Assembly: GCA_942493055.1 (NCBI GenBank)
Contig: OW818680.1
Location: forward strand, 62,001-126,000
Length of the DNA: 64,000 nt
From: CAIZQW01 sp942493055
GTDB taxonomy: Bacteria > Verrucomicrobiota > Kiritimatiellia > RFP12 > UBA1067
Direction: 5' to 3'
The position numbers were made by a program, and so were the translations under genes. Under the pieces are notes generated by a model. It worked only from the letters and a program-made list of their open reading frames with translations. It was not told the DNA's origin and ran no database searches. This document shows positions 32,672 to 42,898 of the stretch, piece by piece. Numbering within the stretch: position 1 is the first letter of the stretch; every line of letters begins with the position of its first letter.

Positions 32672-32974
32672 ATGAAACAATGGATTCTATTACTGTCGCT
32701 TGCACTCCTGTCAGGATGCAATAAGCCAAAGCGTGTCTCAGGCGCGGAGTTCAAGCGGGAGTTCGAGTTGCGAAACACGCAGACCATGGTCTGGTCGGAG
32801 TATCTGGGCGAGAGGGAGGGGAAAGCATTTTTGCGCCGAAAGACGATGCCGCTTGTCGGAAGCAAATGGAGAGAGGAGGTCTGGTTTACGGAAACCAACA
32901 ACCTCGATTCAGCGTTTCTGGAGCAGTTGAAGAGAGCGGCGACTACCCAGCCGTCGGTGCCGAAATTCCGATAA
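32672..32974 (+). CDS. Small lipoprotein, function unknown
   Basis: The 100-residue product starts with the lipoprotein signal MKQWILLLSLALLSGC (lipobox LLSGC, Cys16). The mature part is polar with two predicted strands (FLRRKTMPLVGSKWREEVWF). No family recognised. It follows a family A repeat, so cotranscription with the preceding small membrane protein is uncertain. Confidence 0.65.
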   Translation: MKQWILLLSLALLSGCNKPKRVSGAEFKREFELRNTQTMVWSEYLGEREGKAFLRRKTMPLVGSKWREEVWFTETNNLDSAFLEQLKRAATTQPSVPKFR

Positions 32975-33137
32975 AGCATTTGATTTCAAGGAACAGATGT
33001 TCCATCCGGTTCCAGGACTTTATACGATTGAGCTAGACGATTTTGAAATACTCTGAATCGCGCCAGCAACGAAATAAACGAAACTGTTTTTGACCGGATG
33101 AACAGGATTATGAGGATGAGATTTCTTCGGAACGTCA

Positions 33138-33360
33138 GGCAAGGTGGCAGCGGCGTCTCGCCGCTGGCGGCCGGGACGGCCACGCTCCCATCCTGAAAGG
33201 AGCGCGGGCATCTTGCCCGCCGGAGCCGGGACCCGCCTTCGCTAAGGCTTCCGCCTACGCCTAGGCTACGGCGGACAAGACGGCGTGGCAGGCGGCCACG
33301 CTCCCATCCTGAAAGGAGCGCGGGCATCTTGCCCGCCGGAGCCGGGACGGCTCCTCCACA
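33138..33360. repeat. Family B palindromic repeats, two units plus filler
   Basis: Two copies of CCTGAAAGGAGCGCGGGCAT...GCCCGCCGGAGCCGGGAC are separated by a stretch containing GGCGGCCACGCTCCC. They fill the space before the E1 terminator. The preceding 32975-33137 stretch has no gene that I can support. Confidence 0.8.
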
Positions 33361-33371
33361 TTGCAGAGCAC

Positions 33372-33402
33372 AAAAAAAGCGACGGGAGAATCTCCCGTCG
33401 CT
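33372..33402 (-). terminator. Intrinsic terminator of E1 gene
   Basis: The minus strand has a perfect 11-bp stem AGCGACGGGAG/CTCCCGTCGCT around a 3-nt loop, followed by TTTTTTT. It lies about 42 nt after the stop codon of the dehydrogenase gene. Confidence 0.9.
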
Positions 33403-33443
33403 GCAACTCTAAACAGTCCGTAATTTTAGTGTGCTTTTACTGC

Positions 33444-35744
33444 CTAGAGAAGTTGTTTGACTGCCGCGACGATGTCACGGTCATGGGGCAGGAAGGCGTC
33501 TTCCAGGGAATAGGCCTGGGGAGCGATGCCGTCCTTTGCGCCGACGCGCAGCACCGGGGCGTCGAGTGAATCGAACGCTTCCGCCATGATGCGCGAGGCG
33601 ATCTCGCCTGTGTAGCTGCCAATCCCTACGCAGTGGCTCGCCACGACGCAGCGTCCGGTCTTGCGGACCGATGCCAAGATAGTTTCCATGTCCAGCGGAA
33701 CGAGCGATCGGATGTCCACGACTTCAGCCGAGACATTATCCTTCGCCAGCATGTCTGCCGCGCGCAGGGCGTCGAAGAGCATCGGACCCCAGGTCACGAT
33801 GGTGACTTGCGAACCTTCGCGCTTGATATCAGCCTTGCCGAGCGGGACCAAGTGTTCGCCCTGCGGAACAAAGCCCTTCATGTTGTACATGATCTGCGAC
33901 TCCACGAACATGATCGGGTTGTTGTCACGGATCGCGCTCTTGAGCATGCCCTTGGCATCTGCAGGCGTTGCGGGATAGACCACGTACAAGCCGGGGATGT
34001 GTGCAAACATCGACTCCAGGGTCTGGGAGTGCTGTCCGCCATAGCCCTTGCCGCCACCGACTGAGGCGCGGTAGACGAGCGGGACTTCGATGTTCGCCCC
34101 GGACATATAATGCCACTTGGCAGCCTGATTGGAAATCTGGTCGGAGGCCATGAGCCCGAAGTCCATGTACATCAACTCCACCACAGGACGCAGGCCTGTC
34201 ATGGACGCGCCGACTGCGGTACCGCAGATGCACGCTTCAGAGATGGGCGAGTTGAAGACACGGTCACGTCCGAAGGCTTCTGTGAGCCCCTTGGTCACCT
34301 TGAAGGCGCCGCCGTACTCGGCAATGTCTTCACCCCATTGGACCACGCGATTGTCACGCTGCATCTCTTCAATGAGCGCTTCCTTGATGGCATCCTTGTA
34401 GGTCATCTGTCCGTCATCCGTGCGCTTGATCACGGGCATCTCGCCACAGACGCGGGGCACGGCGCATTCAGCAGGAACGACTTCGACTGACGTGTCGGTG
34501 TACATGTACTTGATGACATCAACAGGATCAGGATCCTTCGACCAGGCAGCCTTTGCCGCCATGCGCGCATTGCGGTCAGCGACCTTAGCCTTCAGGTCAG
34601 TCAACTTTTTCGGGGTGATGCAACCGGCATCCAGCAGTTGCTTTTCAAAGGAGGCGATCGGGTCAACAGCCTTCCACTCGGCCTCTTCGTCCTTGGTGCG
34701 GTATTCCTGGCGGGGATCGCCCAGGGAGTGGCCGTAATTGCGATAGGTGTCGAATTCGAGCATGACCGGGCCTTCGCCCTTGCGGCACAGCTCAACCGCG
34801 CGACGCATGGCGCTCATGCAGGCCATGATATCCATACCGTTGACCACTTCCGCATGCATGTTGTTATCCGAGAAGCCTGCTGCGCGGCGTGCGACGCAGG
34901 AGACACCTGCGACTTCGCCGTCGATGCGGCCTGTGAAGCCGTAGTGGTTGTTGATGACCGCATAGACGATCGGAAGACCGAAGGGATTCTGGGTGTAGGT
35001 CTTGTCCGTGAACTGCCCCATAGCTGCCCAGTTTAGTGATTCGAGCACAACGCCATTGGCGTAGGCGCCGTCGCCTGCGAAGCAGCAGGTCACCTTGCCG
35101 GTCTTGAAATAGCGCGAGCTCATGGCCGAACCGGTTGCGATCGGGACGCCGCCGCCGACGATGGCGTTTGCACCGAGATGGCCGGCCTTAAAGTCGGCAA
35201 TGTGCATCCCGCCGCCACGCCCTTTGCAGTAGCCGGCTTCTTTGCCGAAGAGTTCCGCGATGGCACGGAAGACATGATCTTCAAGCGCCTCATCCATCAG
35301 CTCTTTTTTCTTGGCTGCCTTGGAATCGGGAATGCGCGACTTGAGTTCCTTCTCGTTCATGCCGCGGATCGCGACGCAACCCTTTGCGAGGGAGTCGCCA
35401 TGGCCGCGGTGCGTGGAGGTGATAAAGTCGTCATAGTTCATGGCTGCGCAACAGCCCACAGCGGTTGCCTCCTGGCCGATGGAGACGTGGGTGGGACCGC
35501 GATATTCATAGCCCTTGCAGGACTCGTAAGCGCCGGTGCGCAACTTGACGATCATCTCTTCAAATTCGCGGATCGTCAACATGTCTTCCAGCACATCAAC
35601 GGCTTTTGAGGCGGTGATCGTGCCGGCTTTCAATTCGTCCTTCAGTGTCCCCTTGTACTGATACGCAGGGATCTTGCCGAGATTATAGGTCCTGGCCTTG
35701 AAATCCGGCTTCAATGTGCTGAGGTAGTTATTCGTGGTCGACAT
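33444..35744 (-). CDS. Fused alpha/beta E1 of a 2-oxoacid dehydrogenase complex (pyruvate dehydrogenase type)
   Basis: The product has 766 residues. Residues about 50-415 are an E1 alpha: THRGHGDSLAKG, CKGRGGGMHIAD and the thiamine-diphosphate motif GDGAYANG...INNHYG (224-268). Residues about 447-766 are an E1 beta: MTYKDAIKEALIEEM, VVQWGEDIAEYGGAF, NSPISEACICG and the C-terminal transketolase-like part. Most bacteria encode these as two genes; fusion with an intact linker is less common. A Lys/Glu-rich insert of about 40 residues (125-165) lies in the alpha part. No E2 or E3 is adjacent. A ribosome-binding site (AAGGAGAAATG) precedes the ATG. It lies 23 nt after a DeoR-type gene, suggesting cotranscription. 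Pyruvate or acetoin is the likely substrate; branched-chain 2-oxoacids cannot be excluded. Confidence 0.9.
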   Translation of the reverse strand: MSTTNNYLSTLKPDFKARTYNLGKIPAYQYKGTLKDELKAGTITASKAVDVLEDMLTIREFEEMIVKLRTGAYESCKGYEYRGPTHVSIGQEATAVGCCAAMNYDDFITSTHRGHGDSLAKGCVAIRGMNEKELKSRIPDSKAAKKKELMDEALEDHVFRAIAELFGKEAGYCKGRGGGMHIADFKAGHLGANAIVGGGVPIATGSAMSSRYFKTGKVTCCFAGDGAYANGVVLESLNWAAMGQFTDKTYTQNPFGLPIVYAVINNHYGFTGRIDGEVAGVSCVARRAAGFSDNNMHAEVVNGMDIMACMSAMRRAVELCRKGEGPVMLEFDTYRNYGHSLGDPRQEYRTKDEEAEWKAVDPIASFEKQLLDAGCITPKKLTDLKAKVADRNARMAAKAAWSKDPDPVDVIKYMYTDTSVEVVPAECAVPRVCGEMPVIKRTDDGQMTYKDAIKEALIEEMQRDNRVVQWGEDIAEYGGAFKVTKGLTEAFGRDRVFNSPISEACICGTAVGASMTGLRPVVELMYMDFGLMASDQISNQAAKWHYMSGANIEVPLVYRASVGGGKGYGGQHSQTLESMFAHIPGLYVVYPATPADAKGMLKSAIRDNNPIMFVESQIMYNMKGFVPQGEHLVPLGKADIKREGSQVTIVTWGPMLFDALRAADMLAKDNVSAEVVDIRSLVPLDMETILASVRKTGRCVVASHCVGIGSYTGEIASRIMAEAFDSLDAPVLRVGAKDGIAPQAYSLEDAFLPHDRDIVAAVKQLL

Positions 35745-35767
35745 TGCATTTCTCCTTATTCTCGTGA

Positions 35768-36547
35768 TTAAACCAGTGTCACTTCAACGCCTGCGCGTTT
35801 AAAAGCTTTACGTTCATTCTGTGATAGATGGTTGTCTGTGATGACAGCCGATAACTGATTAACAGCTCCGAACCTGACAAAGCTCGTCTTTCCGAACTTG
35901 CTGCTGTCGGTGAGCAAGACCGTGCGTGCTGCGCGCCCCATGGCATATTCCTTTGTGAAAGCTTCAGCCGGATCGGTTGTGGTCAGGCCGCAGTCCACAG
36001 AGACGCCCAGCGTTCCGACGAAGGAGATGTCAATGCGGACTTGGTCAAGGACGGCACGTGTCAAGGGGCCGACCATGGTCTGACTCAGCAGACGGCATTC
36101 GCCGCCGGTCAGGATCATCTTCGGGCCGCCATTGCTCAGGACTTGCGCCACGCGCAAGGAATTGGTGACTACCGTGATGTTTGCATGTGTTGCCAGCAAG
36201 CGCGCCAAGGCTAAGACCGTGCTGCCGCCATCCAGATAGACCACGTCACGCGGACGGATGAGTTTCTGGGCGGCTTCCGCGATGCGCTGCTTTTCATCGG
36301 CAGCTAAGGAAGCCTTGTCATCAAAGAGGGGTTCTTCATCTTTCGGGGCTGATGCCAGCACGCCGCCATGAATCCGGCGCACGTCGCCCCGCTTCTCCAG
36401 TTCAACCAGATCACGTCGAACCGTGGCAGGGGAGACCTCGAGTGCTGCAACCAACTCCTCGACACGCAAAACATCCTTGTCTTTCAGCAGATTACAGATC
36501 TTCTGAAAGCGGACTTCCGATAACTCGCGTGTGTTGATGTTGCTCAT
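35768..36547 (-). CDS. DeoR-family transcriptional regulator
   Basis: ATG 36547 gives 259 residues; a GTG 30 nt upstream is less likely. The N-terminal helix-turn-helix is KICNLLKDKDVLRVEELVAA ... PATVRRDLVELEKRGDVRR followed by IHGG, the DeoR signature. The C-terminal sugar-phosphate isomerase-like sensor domain has VYLDGGSTVLALARLL, MILTGGECR and GLTTTDPAEAFTKEYAM. DeoR proteins respond to phosphorylated sugars. The fused E1 gene starts 24 nt downstream on the same strand, so this may be a local regulator of pyruvate entry, or one that controls sugar genes elsewhere. Confidence 0.92.
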   Translation of the reverse strand: MSNINTRELSEVRFQKICNLLKDKDVLRVEELVAALEVSPATVRRDLVELEKRGDVRRIHGGVLASAPKDEEPLFDDKASLAADEKQRIAEAAQKLIRPRDVVYLDGGSTVLALARLLATHANITVVTNSLRVAQVLSNGGPKMILTGGECRLLSQTMVGPLTRAVLDQVRIDISFVGTLGVSVDCGLTTTDPAEAFTKEYAMGRAARTVLLTDSSKFGKTSFVRFGAVNQLSAVITDNHLSQNERKAFKRAGVEVTLV

Positions 36548-36649
36548 TCGTGATTGGTATTGGTTGAAAACGAGCACATTTAATCAAAAACAATCACGCA
36601 ATGCAAGCGCAAAATTGGAAATTGGAAAACTTGAAACTGGAAACCAGCT

Positions 36650-38557
36650 CTATTTTTTTGCGGGCGCTTCGATGAGATCAGTCCCTTTTGTGGCCTGTCG
36701 GACGGATTTCAGGAAGCTCCTGACAGTTTCCTTGTCAAAGCCGGTTGTCGTGATGATCGTCTCATCTTTCTCAACCTTGCTGCCGGTGTAGGTGGCCTTC
36801 TTGTTGAGCAGTTCAGACGAGACATCCTCGCTGGTCGTGATCTTCTTCTTGAGTATTTCCGCTTCGCCCGCTGGCAGGACGAGAGAGGAGGCGCCTATTG
36901 CCGCCAGGACTCTCTTGGCGGCGAAGGCCTCTTTGACGACGCGCAGGGCATCCGCGTTATTACAAAGAGCCTTGCCCGTTTCACTGTCCATGAAGACCAC
37001 GGCATTGAAGTTTGAACCCTTGATCTCGTGCAGGGCCTTAATCGGGAAGGTATATTCTTTGCTGACATCCGGCTTCTCGTTGGAGGCCTGGAAGATCGTG
37101 ATGTCCGCTCCATCAGCGAGCAACTCGCGAAGGGTAAGGTCAAGATACTCCGACTTGCGAGACGGCATGACAATCGCGACCTGCATGCCCTTCAGTTCGT
37201 AGAATGGCGCAAGTGTTGTATTAATCTCGGTTTTACGTCTGCTGGCTGTGATATCAATATACCTGTCTTTTCTGAGGAGGCATGTTTTAAGTTCCTGCCA
37301 GAAGGACGCCGGATCAACGACCGGCTTGCCTTCGACATGGGTTACGATATCATTGTTTCGGAGTTCGGCCTTGTCGAAGACCCCGTTTTTTTCCGGCTCG
37401 CGCACATCCAGCAAGACGCCCGTCTCTTGTTCGAGGCCATATAAGATACGCTGCACTTTTACAAGCTGCCGGTATCCGACGCCGAGCGTGTTGTTCCGGT
37501 AGGTGACGAGTTCGCCAGGGAAACTGGTTTCAGGAATGGGCTCTGATTCTTCGGTGGTCATCGTGATCGACAGGTTCTTGTAGGCGGTGGGTGAACCGCG
37601 CAATATTGCGAAGTCCAACTTGGTGCCGGGGTCTTTGATCGTGAGGTCCCAATCGATGTCCAGCATCTCGGCCTTGGTCCTTGCCGAACAGGGGGTGTTG
37701 TTAATGTTTGTAATAATGTCGCCGGTCTTGAACCCCGCCTTCTCAGCAGCGGTGCCAGGCATGACATACAGCACGATGAGCCCCTTGTCGATTTTGAGTG
37801 CCTTTGCCATTTCGTCGTAGACTTCCCCGATCATGATCACAGGCAGATCCGAACGAATAAACCGGCCATGTTTTTTGAAGTGGTCCCGGAGGATCTGTAT
37901 GACATGTGCCGGGATTGTGAATCCCAGATTATTGGCTTGGCCCATTCCGTAGGTATTGATCCCGATGACGCGGCCAGCCTGATCAAACAGGGGCCCGCCG
38001 CTGTTGCCCGGATTGATGGCCGCATCGGTCTGGAACACTTTTGTGGCTGTTCCGAGGTCTGTGCGGTCAACGCTGCTCAAAATGCCGCTTGTGTAGGTCC
38101 GCTTTAAGCCCAAGGGAGCGCCAACTGCAAAGCACTTCTCCCCGACTTTGACCGACGTCGAATCGCCAAACTCCACGGGCGTCATCTCGCTCTCGGCTTC
38201 GATCTTCAAGAGGGAGACATCCGGATTCATGCAGAACCCGATGACCTTTGCCCGATATTTTCGCTCATCTGACGTGATCACCGTGATCAGCTTTGCAGGC
38301 GTGAGTGGTTCCTCGGAGTCGGTTCCCTGCACCACATGTCCGTTAGAGATGATGTAGCCGTCCTTGGAGATCACAAAGCCGCTGCCGCAGGCGCCCTCAT
38401 GCATGATGCAGACGACCGCAGCATCCACCTTCTTGACAATCTCATCAGGAATGTCCTGGGCTGATCCGTTCTGCGCTTTTGACTTATCCACTGCCAGTGT
38501 CGCCTGCATCGGCAGGCAAACAAGGCCAATCGTTAATAGTTGTAGTATATTTTTCAC
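36650..38557 (-). CDS. HtrA-type serine protease with two PDZ domains and a C-terminal DJ-1/PfpI-like domain
   Basis: The 635-residue product has a signal peptide (MKNILQLLTIGLVCLPMQATLA). The trypsin-like domain is complete: His74 in SNGHVVQG, Asp113 in NPDVSLLK, Ser186 in GNSGGPL. PDZ 1 spans about 245-335 (VMPGTAAEKAGFKTGDII) and PDZ 2 about 370-440 (AELRNNDIVTHVEGKPV). Residues about 456-620 resemble DJ-1/PfpI: GMQVAIVMPS, FNAVVFMD, VVKEAFAAKRVLAAIGASS, a T-rich strand and IITTTGFDKETVRSFLKSV. The nucleophile elbow reads AIGAS instead of AIC-H-G, so the usual Cys is Gly and the domain is probably binding or structural. It follows the inactive paralogue by 11 nt in one operon. The combination of domains is unusual. 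The DJ-1 assignment rests on motif order, not alignment scores. Confidence 0.85.
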   Translation of the reverse strand: MKNILQLLTIGLVCLPMQATLAVDKSKAQNGSAQDIPDEIVKKVDAAVVCIMHEGACGSGFVISKDGYIISNGHVVQGTDSEEPLTPAKLITVITSDERKYRAKVIGFCMNPDVSLLKIEAESEMTPVEFGDSTSVKVGEKCFAVGAPLGLKRTYTSGILSSVDRTDLGTATKVFQTDAAINPGNSGGPLFDQAGRVIGINTYGMGQANNLGFTIPAHVIQILRDHFKKHGRFIRSDLPVIMIGEVYDEMAKALKIDKGLIVLYVMPGTAAEKAGFKTGDIITNINNTPCSARTKAEMLDIDWDLTIKDPGTKLDFAILRGSPTAYKNLSITMTTEESEPIPETSFPGELVTYRNNTLGVGYRQLVKVQRILYGLEQETGVLLDVREPEKNGVFDKAELRNNDIVTHVEGKPVVDPASFWQELKTCLLRKDRYIDITASRRKTEINTTLAPFYELKGMQVAIVMPSRKSEYLDLTLRELLADGADITIFQASNEKPDVSKEYTFPIKALHEIKGSNFNAVVFMDSETGKALCNNADALRVVKEAFAAKRVLAAIGASSLVLPAGEAEILKKKITTSEDVSSELLNKKATYTGSKVEKDETIITTTGFDKETVRSFLKSVRQATKGTDLIEAPAKK

Positions 38558-38568
38558 GGAAAGTCTCC

Positions 38569-39981
38569 TTATTTGTTGCTTTTGCTGAGATTGAGTGCCG
38601 CATAGCCAGTGGCGATGCCCCTGTAATACTTGACCAATACCGTGCTGGGTTTATCACTGCGCAGGGCTTCCAATACCTTGCTGAACTCAGCCAGCGTCGG
38701 GGTGGGCTTGCCGGCCATTTCTACGATCACATCATTCGGGTATAAGAGGCTCTGCCGGAAACTGCCACTCGTGGCAGCCGGGCTGCCCTTCTCGACTTCC
38801 TTGACCAGTACGCCGTCCTTGACAGAGAGACTTCTTGCAAAGTAATCTTCATCGGTCATTTTCTTCACCGTGAGTCCCAGGTCCTGGGCCCGGAGTGTCT
38901 CATCTTCGGGCCGCTTCGTGAAGGTGCCGGCCAGCTCTTTCCGGACCCCTTTTCGAAGGACGGTGATGCTGAAGGGTCTGCCATCCTTCGGTCTTACCGC
39001 TTTGGAAAAATACTGCGCCACCCGCACGCCTTTGAGGCGGAGGGGTTTGCCATTGAACTCCGTGATCAGATCGCCTTTTGCTAATCCTGCAGCTTCAGCC
39101 GGGCTTCCGGCGAATACGTAGGTGACCCACAGACTGCTGCTGGGTAAGTTTTTGGACAGCGCATATTCCTTGTTGATCGAATCTGTCACCATGCCAAGCC
39201 AGGCCTTCTTCTTGGCCTCGTCATCCTGCTTCTTTTCGGTTGTGGCTTCGATAACAAGTTCCGTGATGCTGTCATGGAGGTCAGCCATGGAGAGCATCTT
39301 GCCGCCTTGTCGGATCGCGGCGATGTTTCCTTTTCCGTCCATGAGCAACGCGCCGTCAGGACGTGAGGCGTTTGACATGGAGGTTGGCGCGTCGTTGTCG
39401 ATAATAAACTGCCTATAGAAGTCATCGATTGTACTGCTGCAGGAGGTTAATCGTTTGAGTTTTTTGTAGTCGCTTGACTCATCGCCAGCTTCGATGACGA
39501 CGCACCACTGGCCAATTTTCAGGTCTGCGCATTTTGAGATATCCACGGGCGAAAGCGTATCTTCCGTGTCGATCTTCAAGATGCTCATGCCGAGTTGCTC
39601 ATCTGCTTTTACGAATTTTGCTGTATACTCTTTCTCCCCGATCCAGATATCGATGCGCTTCGTTAACTCAGGCTTGACCACCTTGGGTAAAAGGACGTGT
39701 CCACTTTTCGTCAAGATAATGCCGTTCAGCGTCCCTGCGAAGGAGGCGGCAAAAGGATCGCCCATGGTGAACATGCCCATTTGCTGTGGCTTCACCTGAT
39801 CGGTTCTGATTTTGATAACAACGAGGCCCTGTTCCACGTCCTTTGTCGCATCTGCGACGGTGCTTTCAAAAGCCTTCAGGACCGTCTTGCCATGCGTTGC
39901 TCGCATGACACCTGTGTCCACACAGCCTGTGAGTGCCGACACAACAGCCAGCATCACCCAACCTGCATATCCTTTTTTCAT
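38569..39981 (-). CDS. HtrA-like PDZ lipoprotein lacking the catalytic triad
   Basis: ATG 39981 lies 8 nt after GGAGGA (an ATG two codons earlier abuts it), giving 470 residues. The lipobox is LTGC (Cys20). The N-terminal domain follows HtrA order (GIILTKSGHVLLPKVV, ADEQLGMSILKID, LKIGQWCVVIEAGD), but all three catalytic positions differ. Lys100 or its neighbour replaces His, Gly131 replaces Asp, and SNASRPDGALLMD stands where GNSGGPL should be. Two PDZ-like domains follow (about 275-345 with VFAGSPAEAAGLAKGDLITE, and about 385-455 with VEKGSPAATSGSFRQ and YPNDVIVEMAGKP). It is probably a membrane-anchored scaffold or adaptor for the protease encoded next. Confidence 0.8.
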   Translation of the reverse strand: MKKGYAGWVMLAVVSALTGCVDTGVMRATHGKTVLKAFESTVADATKDVEQGLVVIKIRTDQVKPQQMGMFTMGDPFAASFAGTLNGIILTKSGHVLLPKVVKPELTKRIDIWIGEKEYTAKFVKADEQLGMSILKIDTEDTLSPVDISKCADLKIGQWCVVIEAGDESSDYKKLKRLTSCSSTIDDFYRQFIIDNDAPTSMSNASRPDGALLMDGKGNIAAIRQGGKMLSMADLHDSITELVIEATTEKKQDDEAKKKAWLGMVTDSINKEYALSKNLPSSSLWVTYVFAGSPAEAAGLAKGDLITEFNGKPLRLKGVRVAQYFSKAVRPKDGRPFSITVLRKGVRKELAGTFTKRPEDETLRAQDLGLTVKKMTDEDYFARSLSVKDGVLVKEVEKGSPAATSGSFRQSLLYPNDVIVEMAGKPTPTLAEFSKVLEALRSDKPSTVLVKYYRGIATGYAALNLSKSNK

Positions 39982-40072
39982 CACCATTCCTCCTGTTTAA
40001 AAAGCGTTTTCCTTGTCTCAGCCTGCCGGGGCTTACTGATCACGTGGGGCGGGGTTCAGCGTCTAATCTTTT

Positions 40073-40160
40073 GCGGCTCACCGGGACGGTTCCCTACCTC
40101 CTTCGGATCAGAAAAATGAACTGTGCGAAGCGGGTAGGGCGAACCGTCTCGGTGAGCCGC
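40073..40160. repeat. Inverted repeat GCGGCTCACCGGGACGGTTC / GAACCGTCTCGGTGAGCCGC
   Basis: The two arms of about 25 nt are nearly complementary and are separated by about 36 nt. They resemble the GGGACGGTTCCGCCACC portion of family B but are assembled differently. The element lies upstream of the pseudo-HtrA gene, where it could act on the operon's leader or be a passive repeat. Confidence 0.65.
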
Positions 40161-40262
40161 TGATGGTTAGTGGCTAATCATGGTGTAAGATGCCAGAAGT
40201 GACGGAAGAAGTCAAGTAAACCACCATGAATCATTCAATTATTTGGTTCCTCGATACGACCC

Positions 40263-40296
40263 CATTTTCTCACACCTTGCAAGGTGTGAGAAAATG
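40263..40296. terminator. Perfect 34-bp palindrome touching a stop codon
   Basis: CATTTTCTCACACCTTG is followed immediately by its exact reverse complement, 17 + 17 nt with no spacer. The last base is adjacent to the TAA of the minus-strand oxidoreductase gene. It can fold into a strong hairpin and may stop transcription of that gene, but there is no U-run after it. A DNA-binding site is the alternative. Confidence 0.5.
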
Positions 40297-41373
40297 TTAA
40301 CGCTCGAAACGCACAGGCAGGCCAGTCCGGTAGCACGTTTGCGCGGCAAAGATGATGCGGTGTGTGAGTGCCGCATCCGCGAGGTTGCAGTGGGATTCCG
40401 TGTTGTTCAGGATGCACTCGACAAGATGGTTGATTTCGGCCTGGAAGGGATGATGTTTGACATCCGAGCTTTCAGGGCCGATGTCGGTCAGCGTCTCCCA
40501 TTCCTTTGATATTTGAGGACAGAAGATGCGGTTGTCTTTGACCGTCCCCTTGTCGCCAAAGATACGGAGCGGGAAGGAGTAGGATTGAATACATTCGAAG
40601 TCCACACACACGCGTCCGAGTACCCCGTTTGAAAATTTCACAAAGATCATCTCGACGCCCGGATACTCCAGCGCTTCGCCGTCGTGCCAGTCGAGGGTGT
40701 AGGGGTTGTATTGGTTCTTCTTGCCCAGCCGCTTGCCTCCGCTGTACGCAAAGACCTCGACTGGGGTTGCTGCTTCAAATTCTCCGGCACCGGAAAACCA
40801 GCGCAAGGCATCCACGGCATGACAGCCTGCAACCAGCATCGCACTGCCTCCTTTTGCCACGGTACGGCCTGTCGTGTAGCCGCCCCACCAGTCGCCTTGA
40901 TAGCTCTGGTAGTCTGTCTCAACGCGATAGAGTTCGCCAAAGGCGCCTTCAGCGGAGAGTTTCTTGAAGTGCTGGAAGAGGGGGTTCCAACGCAACACAA
41001 AGCCCGCCACGGTCTTGACACCTGCCTCCCGCACGGCTATCTGCATGGCGCTGAGTTCTTCTGGCGTTTGGGCAACCGGTTTCTCGATCAGGATATGCTT
41101 CCCTGCGCGTGCGGCCTCAATCGTCTGCTGCGCATGGAACTCCTGAGGAGTGCCGATGGAGACAATGTCTACGCCCGGGAGTTGCAATGCCTTCTGATAA
41201 TCATCGAAGCACGGAACGTCGAGCCCTGCAGTAGCCGCGCATTTCTGCGCGTTTACAAGCGGGATGCCGCAGATGCCGACGATCTCAGTGTTCGGGTTTT
41301 TCTGGAACGCGGCAACGTGCTGGGACGAGACCCAGCCGCCGCCGACAATCAATACGCCAAGTTTTTTGCTCAT
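40297..41373 (-). CDS. Gfo/Idh/MocA family oxidoreductase (cytoplasmic)
   Basis: The 358-residue product has an AAGGAG ribosome-binding site and no export signal. The Rossmann part begins GVLIVGGGWVSSQHVAAF, with VDIVSIGTPQEFHA and the family motif LIEKPVAQT (catalytic Lys). The C-terminal domain begins near WNPLFQHFKKL. Members oxidise or reduce sugars and inositols with NAD(P). It is the 3'-most gene of a minus-strand group with the Tat oxidoreductase, DUF6807 and URO-D genes, but a family C repeat separates it from its upstream neighbour. Confidence 0.92.
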   Translation of the reverse strand: MSKKLGVLIVGGGWVSSQHVAAFQKNPNTEIVGICGIPLVNAQKCAATAGLDVPCFDDYQKALQLPGVDIVSIGTPQEFHAQQTIEAARAGKHILIEKPVAQTPEELSAMQIAVREAGVKTVAGFVLRWNPLFQHFKKLSAEGAFGELYRVETDYQSYQGDWWGGYTTGRTVAKGGSAMLVAGCHAVDALRWFSGAGEFEAATPVEVFAYSGGKRLGKKNQYNPYTLDWHDGEALEYPGVEMIFVKFSNGVLGRVCVDFECIQSYSFPLRIFGDKGTVKDNRIFCPQISKEWETLTDIGPESSDVKHHPFQAEINHLVECILNNTESHCNLADAALTHRIIFAAQTCYRTGLPVRFER

Positions 41374-41387
41374 GCTTGCTCCTTAAA

Positions 41388-41579
41388 GGAATAATGGAAT
41401 ATGGAAATGATGGAATACTGGGCAAACTTAATACCGGCGCTGGGAGGGGCACGCGTCTGCGTGCCTTGGACGAACAGACCCGCCTACGCCAAGGTTACGG
41501 CGGCCAGGCGTTCGTCCCTCCCCATCGCAAGCAGACATCCCCACAGTATTCCAATATTCCACCATTCCAGTATTCCAGT
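41388..41579. repeat. Family C palindromic repeat, copy 3
   Basis: GGAATAATGGAATATGG arms face ATTCCACCATTCC arms. The inner cassette contains GGGAGGGGCACGCGTCTGCG and a filler with ACGCCAAGGTTACGGCGGCC. It occupies exactly the gap between two oxidoreductase genes. Confidence 0.8.
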
Positions 41580-41582
41580 TTA

Positions 41583-42875
<1,293 letters not shown>

Positions 42876-42898
42876 GTTTTTCCTCCTAATGTAACTTC

